Source: Prorocentrum cordatum (taxonomy: Eukaryota > Sar > Dinophyceae > Prorocentrales > Prorocentraceae). Taken from it: a stretch of DNA of 52,500 bases. Under the pieces are notes generated by a model. The model worked only from the letters and a program-made list of their open reading frames with translations, did no database searches and was not told the origin of the DNA. The first letter of the stretch is position 1. Each line of letters begins with the position of its first letter. Position numbers and translations under genes: made by a program. Shown in pieces: positions 1-9,886 of this stretch. Where the stretch lies: the NCBI GenBank assembly GCA_963575745.1, contig CAUYUJ010014173.1, positions 20,001-72,500 on the forward strand, given 5' to 3'.

Positions 1-720
1 GTGACGCGCGGGCGGAGTGGGGCGCGTCCGGGCGTGAGTGCGCTGCGATCGCCACCAGATGCGCGCGAGCACCAGCAGGCGGGGGGGGGGGGTAGGGGTG
101 ACTACCTACCAGACCACCCTGACCCAACCCGAAGACTCCAATTTCGGGTGGGGGGGGGTACGGGTTCCACATGTGTTTTTTTCATGTTCCCCGACCCCCC
201 CCCCAACTGGAACTGGAGGGCAAATTGAAGCCTTCGGGTTGGGTTGGTTTTTTTTTGGGGGGGTGGGTGGTTTGGGGTGGCAGAGGTGGGGGCAGACGCC
301 CAGCACGGGGACGCGGGCCCCGAGAGGAGCGGATCCTGGGCCCTGGGGCCTCCCCCCCCAAGGGACCGGCGCCGCATCCCGAGCCGTTTCCTCCGGACAG
401 TCCCGGGGCCCGTGTGTGGGCCCCGAGGGAGCCCGAGAGCAGCGAAACGCCCCAGAACCCCTCGTCCTCCCAAGAGACCAGCTTCTCGTCCTGAGCCGTT
501 TCCCGACAGTCCTGGGGCCCGTGGAGAGCCCCCCGAGAGCCCGAGAGCAGCGAAGCGCCTCAGGACCCCGTGTCCTCACCTCGGCCCGAGGCCTGTTGCT
601 CATCCTGGGTGTCGTTTCCTGGCGGTCCCCGGGGCCCGTGGAGGGCCCCGCGAGGGCCCGAACGCGGCCAGACACCTCAGGACCCGTTTCCCTCGGGACC
701 CGTCGCATGGCAACGTTACC
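1..720. repeat. GC-rich segment with three degenerate ~110-bp tandem units
   Basis: No gene is supported here. Three diverged units (about 345-455, 456-567 and 568-687) share the order 'gagccgtttcc..gacagtcc.ggggcccgt', then 'gagggcccgagagcagcgaa', then 'gcctcaggacccc'. The stretch 103-236 holds runs of C and G and a 'tacgggttccacatgtg' end resembling the right end of the foldback family seen at 9176 and 13924, so it may be a decayed copy of that family (weak). Confidence 0.5.
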
Positions 721-951
721 TGAGCAGGGACCGACCGTCCCGGTATTCCTGTAGTCCTACCACGAGATGTTCTTAGAACCCCAAAATGTTCTAATAACAA
801 AAACAAAGTTATTAGAACATGAACCCGATGTGATAAAACAAGACAGGCTCCGCCAGAAATGTTCTGAGAACATTTCGTGGAAACCACAAAAGATTATTAT
901 AACATTGTTTGGTGGGGCTATAGGCGAGCCGCGACGCTTCGCCACTGCTTG
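721..951. mobile_element. TIR element family A, copy 1 (MITE-like, ~231 bp)
   Basis: The left end (TGAGCAGGGAC...) and the reverse complement of the right end (TTCAAGCAGTGGC...) align for about 60 bp at roughly 65% identity, giving long diverged terminal inverted repeats. A second copy lies at 23733-23969 with clear identity throughout. The inside is AT-richer than its surroundings and carries several short palindromes around 'GTTCTnAGAAC'. No ORF is present, so it would be non-autonomous. No target duplication is obvious. Confidence 0.65.
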
Positions 952-1440
952 AAAGTCATCGTGGCCCAGGGGAGGGGGGGGGGCGGGCCCAGGTGACGAC
1001 CGCTGCGCGAAAAAGGAATACGGTCGGACCTAAAAGAGAAGAGCATCCCTCGAGATCACGAGGCCGTCCGCCGGCCATGACACCCCAGACCGTAAGATCA
1101 CTCCAGGGTGCCCTCCCCGCGGATGCATACGAGCATCCAACAAGCACGAAGAACGTGAGGGTACCCTCCCCGAGCCAACCTCGATCTTATACCACGGTCC
1201 GACCGTATCAAAAAACAGTCTCGTGCTGGGGGGGCGGAAAGATACGGATACGTGTTGTCCCCGGACCTCTCTTGGGGTGCGTTCTGACCAGAATTTCGAG
1301 GCGAATCCAGCGGTGACAACGAGGATTCCCCAGGAGGGCCAGGAAAGGACGAAAACGAAGGGGGACAGTATCTTTTTCTCCCCCGAATACCACGGTCCGA
1401 CCGTAACAAAAAAAACAGTCTCGTGGTGACCCCCTCGGCA
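952..1440. repeat. Direct repeat pair 'CCACGGTCCGACCGT'
   Basis: A ~40-bp motif (cacggtccgaccgt, then A-run, then cagtctcgtg) occurs at about 1194-1232 and again at 1391-1430. The DNA between the copies is unrelated, so this looks like two copies of a small repeat or two ends of a ~240-bp direct-repeat element. No gene is recognised in 952-1440. Confidence 0.45.
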
Positions 1441-1543
1441 CTGCCCGAGCTCCGCCGCGCTCCGCGCGAGGGGACGCCGTCGGCAGAGCTGCGGCGATGG
1501 GGCCGGGAACGCCCACCGTGCCGGCGCCCGCAAGGCGTGGGCG

Positions 1544-1671
<128 letters not shown>

Positions 1672-1682
1672 GCGGCGCGCGG

Positions 1683-1733
1683 TCAGGAGAAGTCAAAGCC
1701 CAGCGGGGGGGCGTCCAGCGTGGTCGCCGAGGC
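1683..1733 (-). CDS. Possible terminal exon (…APPLGFDFS-stop)
   Basis: On the minus strand a CACGAG acceptor-like site is followed by 16 codons (ASATTLDAPPLGFDFS) and a TGA. Third positions are mostly G or C. This is the last unique sequence before the triplet array. The ending loosely resembles the hydrophobic tail of AGC kinases, but that is only suggestive. The phase does not obviously match the exon candidate at 1889-2006. It could be chance. Confidence 0.15.
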   Translation of the reverse strand, partial: ASATTLDAPPLGFDFS

Positions 1734-1769
1734 CTCGTGGGGACGTCGACGACGACGACCAAGCGGAGC

Positions 1770-1885
1770 AAGAGGAGAGGAACAGGAGGAGGAGAAAGAG
1801 GAGGAGGAGGAGGACGAGGAGGAGGAGGAGGAGGACGAGGAGGAGGAAAAGGAGGGGACGACGAGGAGGAGGAGGAGGACGAGGA
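1770..1885. repeat. GGA-rich purine tract with GAC interruptions
   Basis: Imperfect GAG/GGA triplets with several GAC units; the polypyrimidine strand is the minus strand. It separates the two minus-strand exon-like pieces at 1683-1733 and 1889-2006, as expected for an intron with a CCT tract. Confidence 0.9.
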
Positions 1886-1888
1886 TAC

Positions 1889-2006
1889 CCGATGCCTCTC
1901 CGCCAGTGCTGGCTGTCGCGGGGTTGCCAAACATCGCCATCTCTTCGAGCCTCCTGGCGTTCTCCTCGCTCTCGTTCGCCACCTCCGCCATCTCTAACAT
2001 GGCCTC
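1889..2006 (-). CDS. Exon-like island, acidic helical peptide
   Basis: The minus strand opens after an AAAG|GAGG acceptor-like site and reads about 39 codons without a stop: EAMLEMAEVANESEENARRL and on to ..MAMFGNPATASTGGEASG, followed by a G|GTATCC donor-like site. The composition (Glu/Ala/Met-rich, amphipathic) and lack of repetition contrast with the surrounding simple sequence. I do not recognise the family. It is supported only by splice-like borders and coding look. Confidence 0.3.
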
Positions 2007-2181
2007 CTTTCGAGGAGCAAAACATGAAGATATGCAACCATAGGAGCTAATATTCACAGATGTATGCACATACTAGTGTGTATGATCACAATGAGGGGGC
2101 CGAATGGTCAGTCATTGTCCCTGGGTTCACGGCTGATGTGGGACTCCGCGGCACGGAATATGCTTGTTGTTGTTGCTGTTG
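2007..2181. other. Unassigned spacer
   Basis: Moderate GC, with no ORF or repeat that I can support. A TTG/TGC-rich run begins near 2160 and marks the start of the tandem array that follows. Confidence 0.4.
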
Positions 2182-2596
2182 TTGGCGCTGTTGAACTTGT
2201 ATTTCCAAGAAATAATCACACAACAAATCATTGATGGTCCATCCCCCTTACGGTTACCATTGTGCTTTTTCCATTGAAGTACCCCCCTCGGGGCTCGCAC
2301 CCTGTTTCCAATGAGGGAAAGCTTGGTGTCACCAAACTGCGCTGTTGGGCCCCGAACTACAACAACAACGGCTCCGGCCTGATACCTCCTCACAATGGAT
2401 TCCCAAATCGCGCTCTCGCGCGGGACTTCCTCGCAAGTTACGCAGGAATCGCGCTCACGCGTGGGACGCCCCCGCAATTTCTCAAACGCCGCGCCACCGA
2501 CGCTTCAGAATATTACGCTTTCGATTTCTCATTTCGCCCGCTTTACTCGGCAATCGCGCTATCGCTCGAGCTCGCCTCGCGATTCATGCAATACTC

Positions 2597-2755
2597 AAGG
2601 GGCCCCAGGACACACAAATAAATACACACAAATAACATATTCCCCATATTTTCCCATATTTTCTGGGTTTTGTCTTCCCGCCCAATTCCCATATTTTCCC
2701 ATATTTTCTGGGGGGTCGACGATTAATTGTGTCTGTGTGTTTCTTCCCCTCCTGA
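2597..2755 (+). mobile_element. Short element family B, copy 1 (159 bp, 7-bp TSD)
   Basis: It interrupts unit 1 of array T1: units 3-5 run straight from 'cgattcatgca' towards 'tggccgcctgggcccg'. The insert starts AAGGGGCCCCAGGACACAC and ends CCCCTCCTGA, and is flanked by AATACTC at 2590-2596 and 2756-2762. Inside is a doubled 'cccatattttcccatattttctggg'. Further copies lie at 11092, 14246 and ~46470, all on the same strand. The terminal inverted symmetry is weak, so it may be MITE-like or SINE-like. No ORF. Confidence 0.8.
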
Positions 2756-2913
2756 AATACTCTCACGATCTAACAGCACGCCGTCTCGACTTGGCCGCCT
2801 GGGCCCGCCCGTCCGACCCGCCAATGCGGGTCTGCCCGCCCGACGGGCCCGTCTGGCTCTGCCACGTGCTTTTCTGTTCCTGGCACCCCATCCTGCGATT
2901 CCCGTGCGCCATC

Positions 2914-2970
2914 CTTCCTCCTCCTCCTCCTCCTCCTCCTCCTCCTCCTCCTCCTCCTCCTCCTCCTCCT
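2914..2970. repeat. (CCT)n array
   Basis: About 19 CCT triplets inside unit 1 of array T1, absent from the other units, so it expanded after the units separated. Confidence 0.95.
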
Positions 2971-5900
2971 GGCCCGCCCCGGCGAGGCCCCGCCGGGGCC
3001 CGACCGGCCCCCGTGGGGGCCGCCTGGCATCGGCCGCCTCCTTCTTCCCCTGGAATCCGCCCTCTCTTCCGATGTGTTTCAGGGGCTGCACCAGAGGCAC
3101 GCGGCAGGTAAGAAAGGTACGCTCCCAGGAGGGCACGATCGAAGACGAAGAGGGCGGGTACCGAGGGTTTGGGACACACGTGCTGAGAGGCACGCGAGCC
3201 AGCAAGAGCGAACAGTGTTTAAATGACTGTTGTTATTGTTGTTGTTGGTGTTGTTATTGTTGTTGTTGTTAAATTCTCACTACTGAAGGATACAAACTGT
3301 TGATCCCCTCTCCGGGGCACCTTGTGTTTTGTCAATTGAAGTGCCCTTCCCGGCGGGCTCGCACCCAGTTTTCTAATAGGGCAATTCTTGGGTCTCAGAA
3401 CTGCTGTGTCTTTGGCCCACAATTTACAACAACAGCGGCTGCCGCCTGATACTTCCTCACAATGTATTAAAAGAATCGTGCTTTCGCTGGGGACTTCCTC
3501 ACAATTTGTGTACGAATCGCGCGTTCGCGTGAGCCATCCTCTCAATGTTTTCAAACGCCGCGCCCTCGACACTCAGGAATCACGCTGTCGCTGTGCATGT
3601 ATTAAGGTTTACTCGGGAATCGCGCTATCGCGCTATCGCACATGCAGAACATAGCTGTTCGTGTTTTGTTGTTGTTGTAATTACTTTGTTGGTGTTGCTG
3701 TCGCTGCTGTTGTTGGGCCCCCACTGCTGAAAACATGATTGATGACCCACCTTATCCAGATCACATTGTGTCTTTAATTGAAATGCCCTTCCCGGGGCTC
3801 GCACCCTGCTTTTATAAAAGACTGCGTGGGGACACCAAACTGTGCCCCTAGCCCACGGTTTACAGCGACAAAAGCTCCCGCCTGATTCTTCATCACAATG
3901 TATTCAAAAATGGCGCTCTCGCGCGGGACTTCCTCACAGTGTATGCAAGAATCGCGCTCTCGCGCGGGACTTCCCCACAATTTACTCAGACGCCGCGCCT
4001 TCGACACTCAAGGACCACGCTCTCGCTATGGATTTCTCACGATTTACTTGGACATCGCGCTATCGCTGAAAACTTGCTCCCGGCTCGTGCAGAACGCACG
4101 CTTCAGCATCCCGCTTGGTCGACCTGGCCGCCTGGGCCCGCCTTCCCGACCCGCCCGTTAGGGTCTACCCGCCCGATCTGCCCGTCTGGCTCTGCAACGT
4201 GGTTTCTGCTCCTAGCCCTCTCTCCTGCTGTTCTCTCTCGTGCTCCATCTTCCTTCCTCACCCGTGTCCTTCCTTTCTTTCCGTCCTCTCTCCCTCTGCC
4301 TTGGGGGCTGCACGGAATACACGTTGCAGGTAAAAGAAATGTACCCCGAAGGTGGTACGATCGAGGACGAAGAGGGTGGGTACCGAGGGTTGGGGATATT
4401 CGTATTTAATGGCACGCGAGCAGATAAGAGCGAACAGTCTTAAACTGATGCGTGTTGTTGTTATTAGTGTTGCCGTTGTGGTCCCTGCTGTTGTTAAACT
4501 CCCACTACAGAGAATATCATTGTTGATCCCCCATCTGGAGCACCTTCTCTACTTCAACTGAAATGCCCTTCCTGGGGCTCGCACCATGGTTTTTACAAAA
4601 CATACTGTGAAATTACCAAACTGTGCCTTTTGACCCTGGCCTACAACAAAAAAGCTTCCGCCAGATACTTCATCATAATGTATTCCCAAACTGCGCTCTC
4701 GCGCGGCATCTCCTCACAATGTATGCAGGCATCACGCTCTCGCGCGGGACTTCCTCACAGTTTACTCAGACGCAGCGCCCTCGACACTCAGGAACCACGC
4801 TCCCGCTGGGGATTTCTTACGATTTGCTTGGGCATCGCGCTATCGCTCGAGCTCGCCTCGCGATTCATGCAGGACGCACGCTTCAGCGTCCCGCCTGCTC
4901 GGCCTGGCCGCCTGGGCCCGACTTCCCGACCCGCCTGCTAGGGTCTGTCCGCCCGATGGGCCCATCTGGTTCTGCCATGTGTCGTTTGCTCCTAGCACCC
5001 TTCCTGATAATTCCGTCTTCCATTCGTCTCCCTCCCCCCTCCATGCGTCCGGTCGTCTCCTGCTTCACGCGGCAGGCGAGGAAGATATACCCCCAAGGGG
5101 GTACGATCGAAGACGAAGAGGGCGGGTACCGAGGGATTGGGATAGACGTACTGGATGGCACGCGAGCAGATAAGAGCGAACAGTCTTAACATGATTCGTG
5201 TAGTTGTTATTCGTGTTGGCGTTGTGACCCCTGCTATTGTTAAACTCCCACCACTGGAAATATTATTGTTGATCCCCCCATCTGGAGCACCTTGTCTTTT
5301 TCAACTGAAATGCCCTTCCCAGAGCTCGCACCATGATTTTTACTAAACATAATGTGGGATTACCAAACTGTGCCCTTTGCCCCTGGTCTACAACAAAAAA
5401 GCTTCCGCCAGACACGTCATCACAATGTATTCCCAAATGGCGCTCTCGCGCGGGAGTTCCATACCATGTATGCAAGAATCGCGCTCTCGCGCAGGACTTA
5501 CAACTTACTCCGGCGCCGCGCCCTCGACAAACAGGAGTCACGCTCTCGCTATGGACCTATCATGATGTACTTGGGCATCGCGCTATCGCTCGAGACTGCC
5601 TCGCGATTCATGCAGGACGCACGCTTCAGCAACCTGCCTGTTCGGCCTGGCCGCCTGGGCCCGCCTCCCCGACCCGCCCGTCAGGGTCTACCCGCCCGAT
5701 CTGCCCGTCTGGTTCTGCCACGTGGTTTCTGCTCCTAGCCCCCCCTCCTGCTCTTCTGTCTCGTGTTCCATCCTCCTCCCTCCCCCTTGTCCCTTCTTTC
5801 CATCCGTTCTCTCTCCCCCTGCCTCGGGGGCTGCACGGAATACACGTTGCAGGTAAGAGAAATGTACCCCTAAGGTGGCACGGTCGAAGACGAAAAGGGC

Positions 5901-5985
5901 GGGCATCGAGGGTTCAGGATAGACGTGTTGAAGAATGGCACGCGATCAGATACGAGCGAACAATCATTTAATGATTGTTTTTGTC

Positions 5986-6340
5986 GTTTTTTTGACTTGG
6001 TGTCGTTGTTTTTGATTGTTGGTGTTGGTGTTGGGGTTGGTGTTTGGTGCTGCTGTTGCTGTTGTTGGTGCTGTTGCGACCCACCCCGCGACCCACCCGC
6101 GTCCCACCCGCGACCCCCCACCTCGCCCGCCCCCTCATTCTTATCCGCAACTGCGGGGTACTGTAAAAACTGCCGAGCGTCCGAGCAGATTCCCACCAAA
6201 CCTGCGGGCGTGAGTGGTCCAGGGAACTCGTTCTGCCAAGCTCCTTCTTCCCCTTCCAGGAAGGGGTTCATCCGGTGTTCCCCCCCTCCCCCCGCGAAGT
6301 GTTAGAGGGTCCTGTTTGGCCCCCCGTGGCCCTAAGAGGG
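5986..6340. other. TTG/GGTGTT low-complexity run, then CGACCCACC repeats
   Basis: 5990-6075 is GT-rich (ttggtgttggtg…). 6076-6125 has about five degenerate 'cgacccaccc' units. The rest shows no supported gene. Confidence 0.5.
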
Positions 6341-6900
6341 CCACAGAGAGCCCGAGATGGCCTCCAGGATCGCTCAACACATCCCAGCATGATCCAAGAT
6401 AGACTCCCACATGTCTCCAAGGGCCCTCAGGATCACCCCAGGACGGCCCCTAGTGCCCTCCGAGTCTTCAAAGGAGGCCTCCAGGAGGCCAAAACCTTCA
6501 AGAACCACGATGTTGATTTCTCGTCCGATGGGCTCCCGAGGCCTCAAGATGACTCCAAGACAGCCAACGATGGCCCCAAGAGGGGCCCGAAAAAAACCTC
6601 AAGACGCCCTCAAGATCGCAAAGACCGCCCCAAGCACGGCCCAAAAGAGCCCCAGAGGCGATGTTCCGGGCCCCGACGGAGGAGCAAAAATTGGCTACTC
6701 CCCCTCTGTTGATCGATGGCTTCCAAGATGGCCCCAAGAAGCCCTCCAAAGCCTCCACGAGGGCTCCAAGAGAGCACCCAGAGCGTCCCAAGAGGGCCCC
6801 AAGAGAGCACAAAGAGGGCCCAAGAGACTTCTAAGATGGCCACAAGAGAGCCCCAAGATGGCCCAAAGAGGCCTCCAAGACGCTCCCAGAGCGAAAGATG
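6340..6900. repeat. Degenerate 'CCAAGANGGCCCC' repeat block
   Basis: Dozens of diverged ~12-24 bp units of the type CCAAGAGGGCCC / CCTCCAAGACGG. The same family forms the arms at 29895-32694 and blocks at 33650-33840, 34900-35660, 46240-46400 and 46640-46760. The long Pro/Arg/Lys-rich ORFs here, including one of 332 aa, are repeat translations. Confidence 0.8.
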
Positions 6901-7384
6901 GCAAAGGTCTTCACATTGACTCCTGTCGTCGACGTCGTCGTCGTCGTCCCATGCTTCCCGCGGCTGCCTTGGCTGAATGGTTGCATGTCGCCCCTCAGAT
7001 GACCAACGCTCGCGTCGTCGGTGTTCGCGCGCCCACAGCAACGGACGCACCGCGAGTAACGACAGGCAACCACTCTGCCAAAGCATCCTTGGGCACGCGC
7101 GAGGTAGTACAGGCACCGCAGGCAGCGACAGGCAAACACTCAACCAGAACGCTACACGTCCCTGATCAGGGCAACTCGATTGATGTCTGTTTTTGGATGG
7201 GCTGGTGGCTTCACTTTTTGGTCAACTGGCTCGCGAGGCGGGTCGAAAGCCGTCCGAACACTAGTCGGGCCGCGACTAGGCAGCAGGAAAAGAAAGGCAA
7301 GCGAAGCGAGCGAGCGGGCAGCCACTCAGAAGGAGAGCCAGAACCGATACTCCCAAACCCAGCTGGTGGCTTCACGCGACGCGT
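6901..7384. other. Unassigned unique stretch
   Basis: It contains a short CGTCGT run at 6928-6948 and otherwise no repeat I could match. Open frames exist on both strands but without a coding signature. Confidence 0.35.
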
Positions 7385-7500
7385 GAACAATTCCTTGGAT
7401 CGGCTCTGAATCCCCCCCTCCCTGGCATCCGGAGCGCGCCAGGGGCTGCGCCAGAGGCGACGCCAGGAAGTCCAGCGCAGATCCAAGAACTCCGCGCGGC
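7385..7500. mobile_element. TIR element family F, copy (7.4 kb)
   Basis: The left end 'ttccttggatcggctc' pairs with the right end 'gcagatccaagaactccgcgcgg'. The centre is the family's GGCGC-rich 'ggagcgcgccagggg' block. Relatives lie at 9014, 10917, 27655 and 28166. Confidence 0.6.
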
Positions 7501-7511
7501 CCCTCGAAAGT

Positions 7512-7650
7512 CTACGGTCGGGAACTTTTGCTTAGCGTGTCGCGGCGGCGGCCCTGGCGACACGCTGCCTTGTGAGCGGATGGCGTGTCGCGCCGAAGCG
7601 CGGTGGGCCATGACCGGAGGAGCGACACGCAAACCAAAAGCTCCCGGCCA
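7512..7650. mobile_element. TIR element family H, copy 1 (~139 bp)
   Basis: The left end CGGTCGGGAACTTTTGCTTA and the reverse complement of the right end (GGCCGGGAGCTTTTGGTTTG) both run into GCGTGTCGC, about 30 bp of inverted repeat. Copy 2 lies at 12962-13117 with the same interior 'gcgacgaagcgc.gtgggcca'. It abuts a family F element. Confidence 0.7.
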
Positions 7651-7864
7651 TATCCCCTGATGGTTTTCGGGCCCTGACTCCGCTCTCTGGCAGCCGTTCT
7701 GGACGACCTGGGCCCCCCCGGAACGTTCTCGACGGGGCGCAGCCGACGGAGAGCGCCCCGAGGCTGGAAGGGCACCGAGAGCCAACGAGAACGCCCGAAA
7801 ACCTCAAGCCTCGAGCCTGTCCCGGCCGTACGTCTACGTAGTTGTTCCTCCTTCGATCCTTCGT

Positions 7865-7996
7865 GAAGGGACTGCGGCGCACGTCCTCCATCTGCCCGCG
7901 CTCCCGCCACGCCGCCGTCAGCGACGACGCCAGCATGAAGGCGCCCTCGTCGATGGAGCACTCCCGGGCCGCGCCGCGCAGCGTGACCCACAGCTC
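7865..7996 (-). CDS. Exon-like island, possible end of a kinase C-lobe
   Basis: A strong acceptor (CGGCCCCTGCAG) on the minus strand opens a frame of at least 44 codons: ELWVTLRGAARECSIDEGAF, then MLASSLTAAWRERGQMEDVR, then RSPF. GC-rich third positions and a non-repetitive peptide support coding. The block '..RGQMEDVRRSPF' resembles the end of protein kinase domains (R..G..EDV..HPFF), where the next exon would continue. The frame stays open to about 7820, so the donor is unclear; dinoflagellates also use GC and GA donors. It lies downstream, on the same strand, of the kinase-like exons at 37.9 and 22.7 kb. Confidence 0.35.
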
Positions 7997-8024
7997 CTGC
8001 AGGGGCCGAGGAGAGGACGCAGTC

Positions 8025-8190
8025 CCTCCTCCTCCTCCTCCTCCTCCTCCTCATCATCATCATCATCATCATCCCCTCATCCCCCCTCCTCCTCCTCCAT
8101 TTCCTCCTCCACCTCCTCCTCCTCCTCCACCTCCTCCTCCTCCTCCTCATCCTCCTCCACCTCCTCATCCTCCTGCTCAGCACCCATCCG
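8025..8190. repeat. CCT array with an internal (CAT)n run
   Basis: CCT triplets interrupted by an ATC/CAT run at about 8053-8073. A 'ctcctgctcag' acceptor-like site follows on the plus strand but opens no convincing exon. Confidence 0.9.
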
Positions 8191-8960
8191 CTTCGATAGT
8201 CTCCCGCGGGCCAGGTCGCCTGGTCTGTCAGCACGCGCGCGTGCCATTCGCATGACGAACCAGGCGAGAAGGGAGCGCGACGGAAAATCCGCCGACGTGT
8301 CTTATTGATGGGCTGGGCTGGATGCGGCAAATGAAAAAAAGCTCCTCCTCTTCTTCGGGTTACAGCAAGTATTGCACGGTGGCCGCAAGTGCCCATCGTG
8401 GTTGCCACTTCTCAGGGCAACCGCTGGCCAGACCGAGGGCAAGCGCTGGGTGGCTTCAAATAGCATGGCCTGAGAGGAGGGGAGCTGAGGGACGAATGGA
8501 CGAAGAGGGAGGGAGGAAGGGCGCACCGACCCCCAGCAAGGCGCACAACTCTGGGTCTGCCAGCCGCGGCCCCTGACGCAGGCCGCCGTTGGGAAAAACA
8601 TGAAAACGAGGGGGGGGGGGCGCTCCCAGCCGAGTGCCGAATGAGGGACCTCATGCTTGTTCCGGCCTCCCTCCCGCCCAATCCTTGGGGACAACAGTCA
8701 ACCTGCCTACGCAGGGCGGGCCTGCCCTGGTCTGCACACGGCCCCGCGCTCTGCACACCCCGCAAGGGGCTCCCTTGTGGAGAAGTTTCGTGGACATCTG
8801 AGTTCCAGGCTCCCTCTCTGCCTTTCTTGCGCTGGCTGCGGGGACGCACTGTCGCGCCTGAAGCGGCAGGCGCCCGAGGCGGGCCGCGGGTAAACAAGGC
8901 GTGCACAATGCAACGAGAGCCGATGGGAGGAAGAAGAGAGCACAAGATACAACAACATGA
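8191..8960. other. Unassigned stretch
   Basis: Mixed composition with an A-run at 8333 and a G-run at 8610. I find no repeat relative in the window and no ORF with a coding signature. Confidence 0.35.
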
Positions 8961-9013
8961 ACATGGACAGCATGAGTAGGGGAACAAAAAATGACATACA
9001 CATAAAACTCAGA

Positions 9014-9137
9014 GGTCCGCGCGGATTTCTCGGATCGGCGGTGGGGCCCCCTCCCTGGCGCGCGGAGCGCGCCAGGGGCGGCGCCAGGGGCGGCGCCGGA
9101 GGCGCCGCTGGGGGGCCCCAGCGCCGATCCGAGAAAG
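9014..9137. mobile_element. TIR element family F, copy (9.0 kb)
   Basis: The left end GTCCGCGCGGATTTCTCGGA and the right end GCGCCGATCCGAGAAA form an inverted repeat of about 20 bp. The interior repeats 'ggggcggcgcc'. No ORF. Confidence 0.7.
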
Positions 9138-9175
9138 ATGGTGGGCTGGGAGTGGGGCGAGGCGCCCCTCTCCCA

Positions 9176-9335
9176 GGGGGCCACATGCGAACCCTACCCC
9201 TACCCCCCACGACTTCTGAGGGGGAGGGTGGGGCTCACTTCGCTCGAGAGCTCCCGAGCGATCCCGAGCGAAGTGAGCCCCACCCTCCAGTTCAAAGTCG
9301 TGGGGGGTAGGGGTAGGGTTCGCATGTGACCCCCT
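9176..9335. mobile_element. Foldback element family E, copy 1 (~160 bp)
   Basis: An almost complete palindrome: from CCACATGCGAACCCTACCCC inward for about 65 bp, then mirrored to GGGGTAGGGTTCGCATGTG, with a loop of about 20 bp. One strand carries G-runs (GGGGGGTAGGGGTAGGG) able in principle to form a G-quadruplex. Copy 2 is at 13924-14076. Confidence 0.85.
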
Positions 9336-9690
9336 ATATGATCTCGCGCCCACCAGAGGCTGCCGAGGACGGCCTTGGCGGACCTCCGAGTTTTTATGTT
9401 TATGTCACTTCTTGTTCCCCTCATGATGGTGGACTGGGAGTGGGGCAAGGCGTCCCTCTCCTTCCTCCCTCCTTCTTCCTCCTTCCTCCTCCCTCGAGTG
9501 GGGCGAGGCGTCCCTCTCCTCCTCTCCTCACCCACCGCGCCGAGCGCCCGCCGCAGACACCTGGCGGACCCAGTGGCACGCCGCGGGCGGCCCCTGAGCT
9601 TGTTGCCCCACGGGGGAGCGAGGCTCGCCTCGCGGCTCGAAGCCCTGTGGCCGTCCTCGGCAGCCCCTGGTGGGCGCGACATCATAAAGG
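9336..9690. repeat. Inverted repeat pair 'CGCGCCCACCAG…GAGGACGGCC'
   Basis: About 38 bp at 9338-9375 recurs inverted at 9645-9683 with 3-4 differences. Between them are 'gtggggcaaggcgtccctctcc' repeats (9435, 9495) that also occur at 9150. This is another foldback-type structure with no gene inside. Confidence 0.65.
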
Positions 9691-9700
9691 GGGGGGGGGG

Positions 9701-9886
9701 CGATCAGATCGGCGGTGGACAAACCTCCCTTTAGTAAACCCCCCCCTAGTGCAAACGGCCTGGGACCGAAACCGACGGACCTGGGCCCGCAAAAAGGACG
9801 GCCGCGGCGCCCTCTCGCGAACCGAAAACGGCCAATTCCTAAATCGACGTGTCAGGGTAGGAGGTCTGTCCACCCCCGATCAGAGG
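9701..9886. mobile_element. TIR element family L (~186 bp)
   Basis: The left end CGATCAGATCGGCGGTGGAC (continuing AAACCTCC) pairs with the right end GGAGGTCTGTCCACCCCCGA (continuing TCAG), about 27 bp of inverted repeat. It is a single copy in the window. Confidence 0.6.

Larger units (their letters stand above)
2182..5985. repeat. Tandem array T1: five units of ~0.45-1.08 kb
   Basis: Units start at about 2182, 3259, 3708, 4489 and 5231. Each begins with a TTG-rich run. Then come 'gttgatcccc', 'ttgaa.tgcccttcc.ggggctcgcaccc', a block of ~41-bp subrepeats (core cgcgctctcgcgcgggactt), a 'ggccgcctgggcccg' block, and an end block around 'cgatcgaagacgaagagggcgggtaccgagg'. Unit 2 lacks the second half; unit 1 is enlarged by an inserted element (2597-2755) and a CCT array; units 3-5 are about 740-780 bp. 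The ORFs across the units translate the subrepeats and change frame from unit to unit, so I do not call them genes. Confidence 0.88.
8966..9425. repeat. Outer inverted arms enclosing family F and E elements
   Basis: A ~48-bp sequence at about 8974-9022 (gaggtccgc side, 'ggggaacaaaaaatgacata') returns in inverted orientation at about 9377-9425 with about 85% identity. Between the arms lie a family F element, the family E foldback and repeated 'gggagtggggcgaggcgcccctc' motifs. The nesting looks like insertion of elements into an older foldback. Confidence 0.6.

Noticed and set aside
2262-5971. Series of Arg/Ser/Leu-rich ORFs in array T1 with recurring peptides such as SRAGLPHS
   Set aside because: They translate the 41-bp subrepeats, change frame between units and are interrupted; no conserved ORF spans a unit.
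6411-7409. 332-codon plus-strand ORF
   Set aside because: Composed of the degenerate CCAAGA-GGCCCC repeat; Pro/Lys/Arg pattern follows the repeat period.
9290-9325. GGGGTAGGGGTAGGG as interstitial telomere repeat
   Set aside because: Only two or three imperfect units, confined to the arms of foldback family E; dinoflagellate telomeres are TTTAGGG-type.
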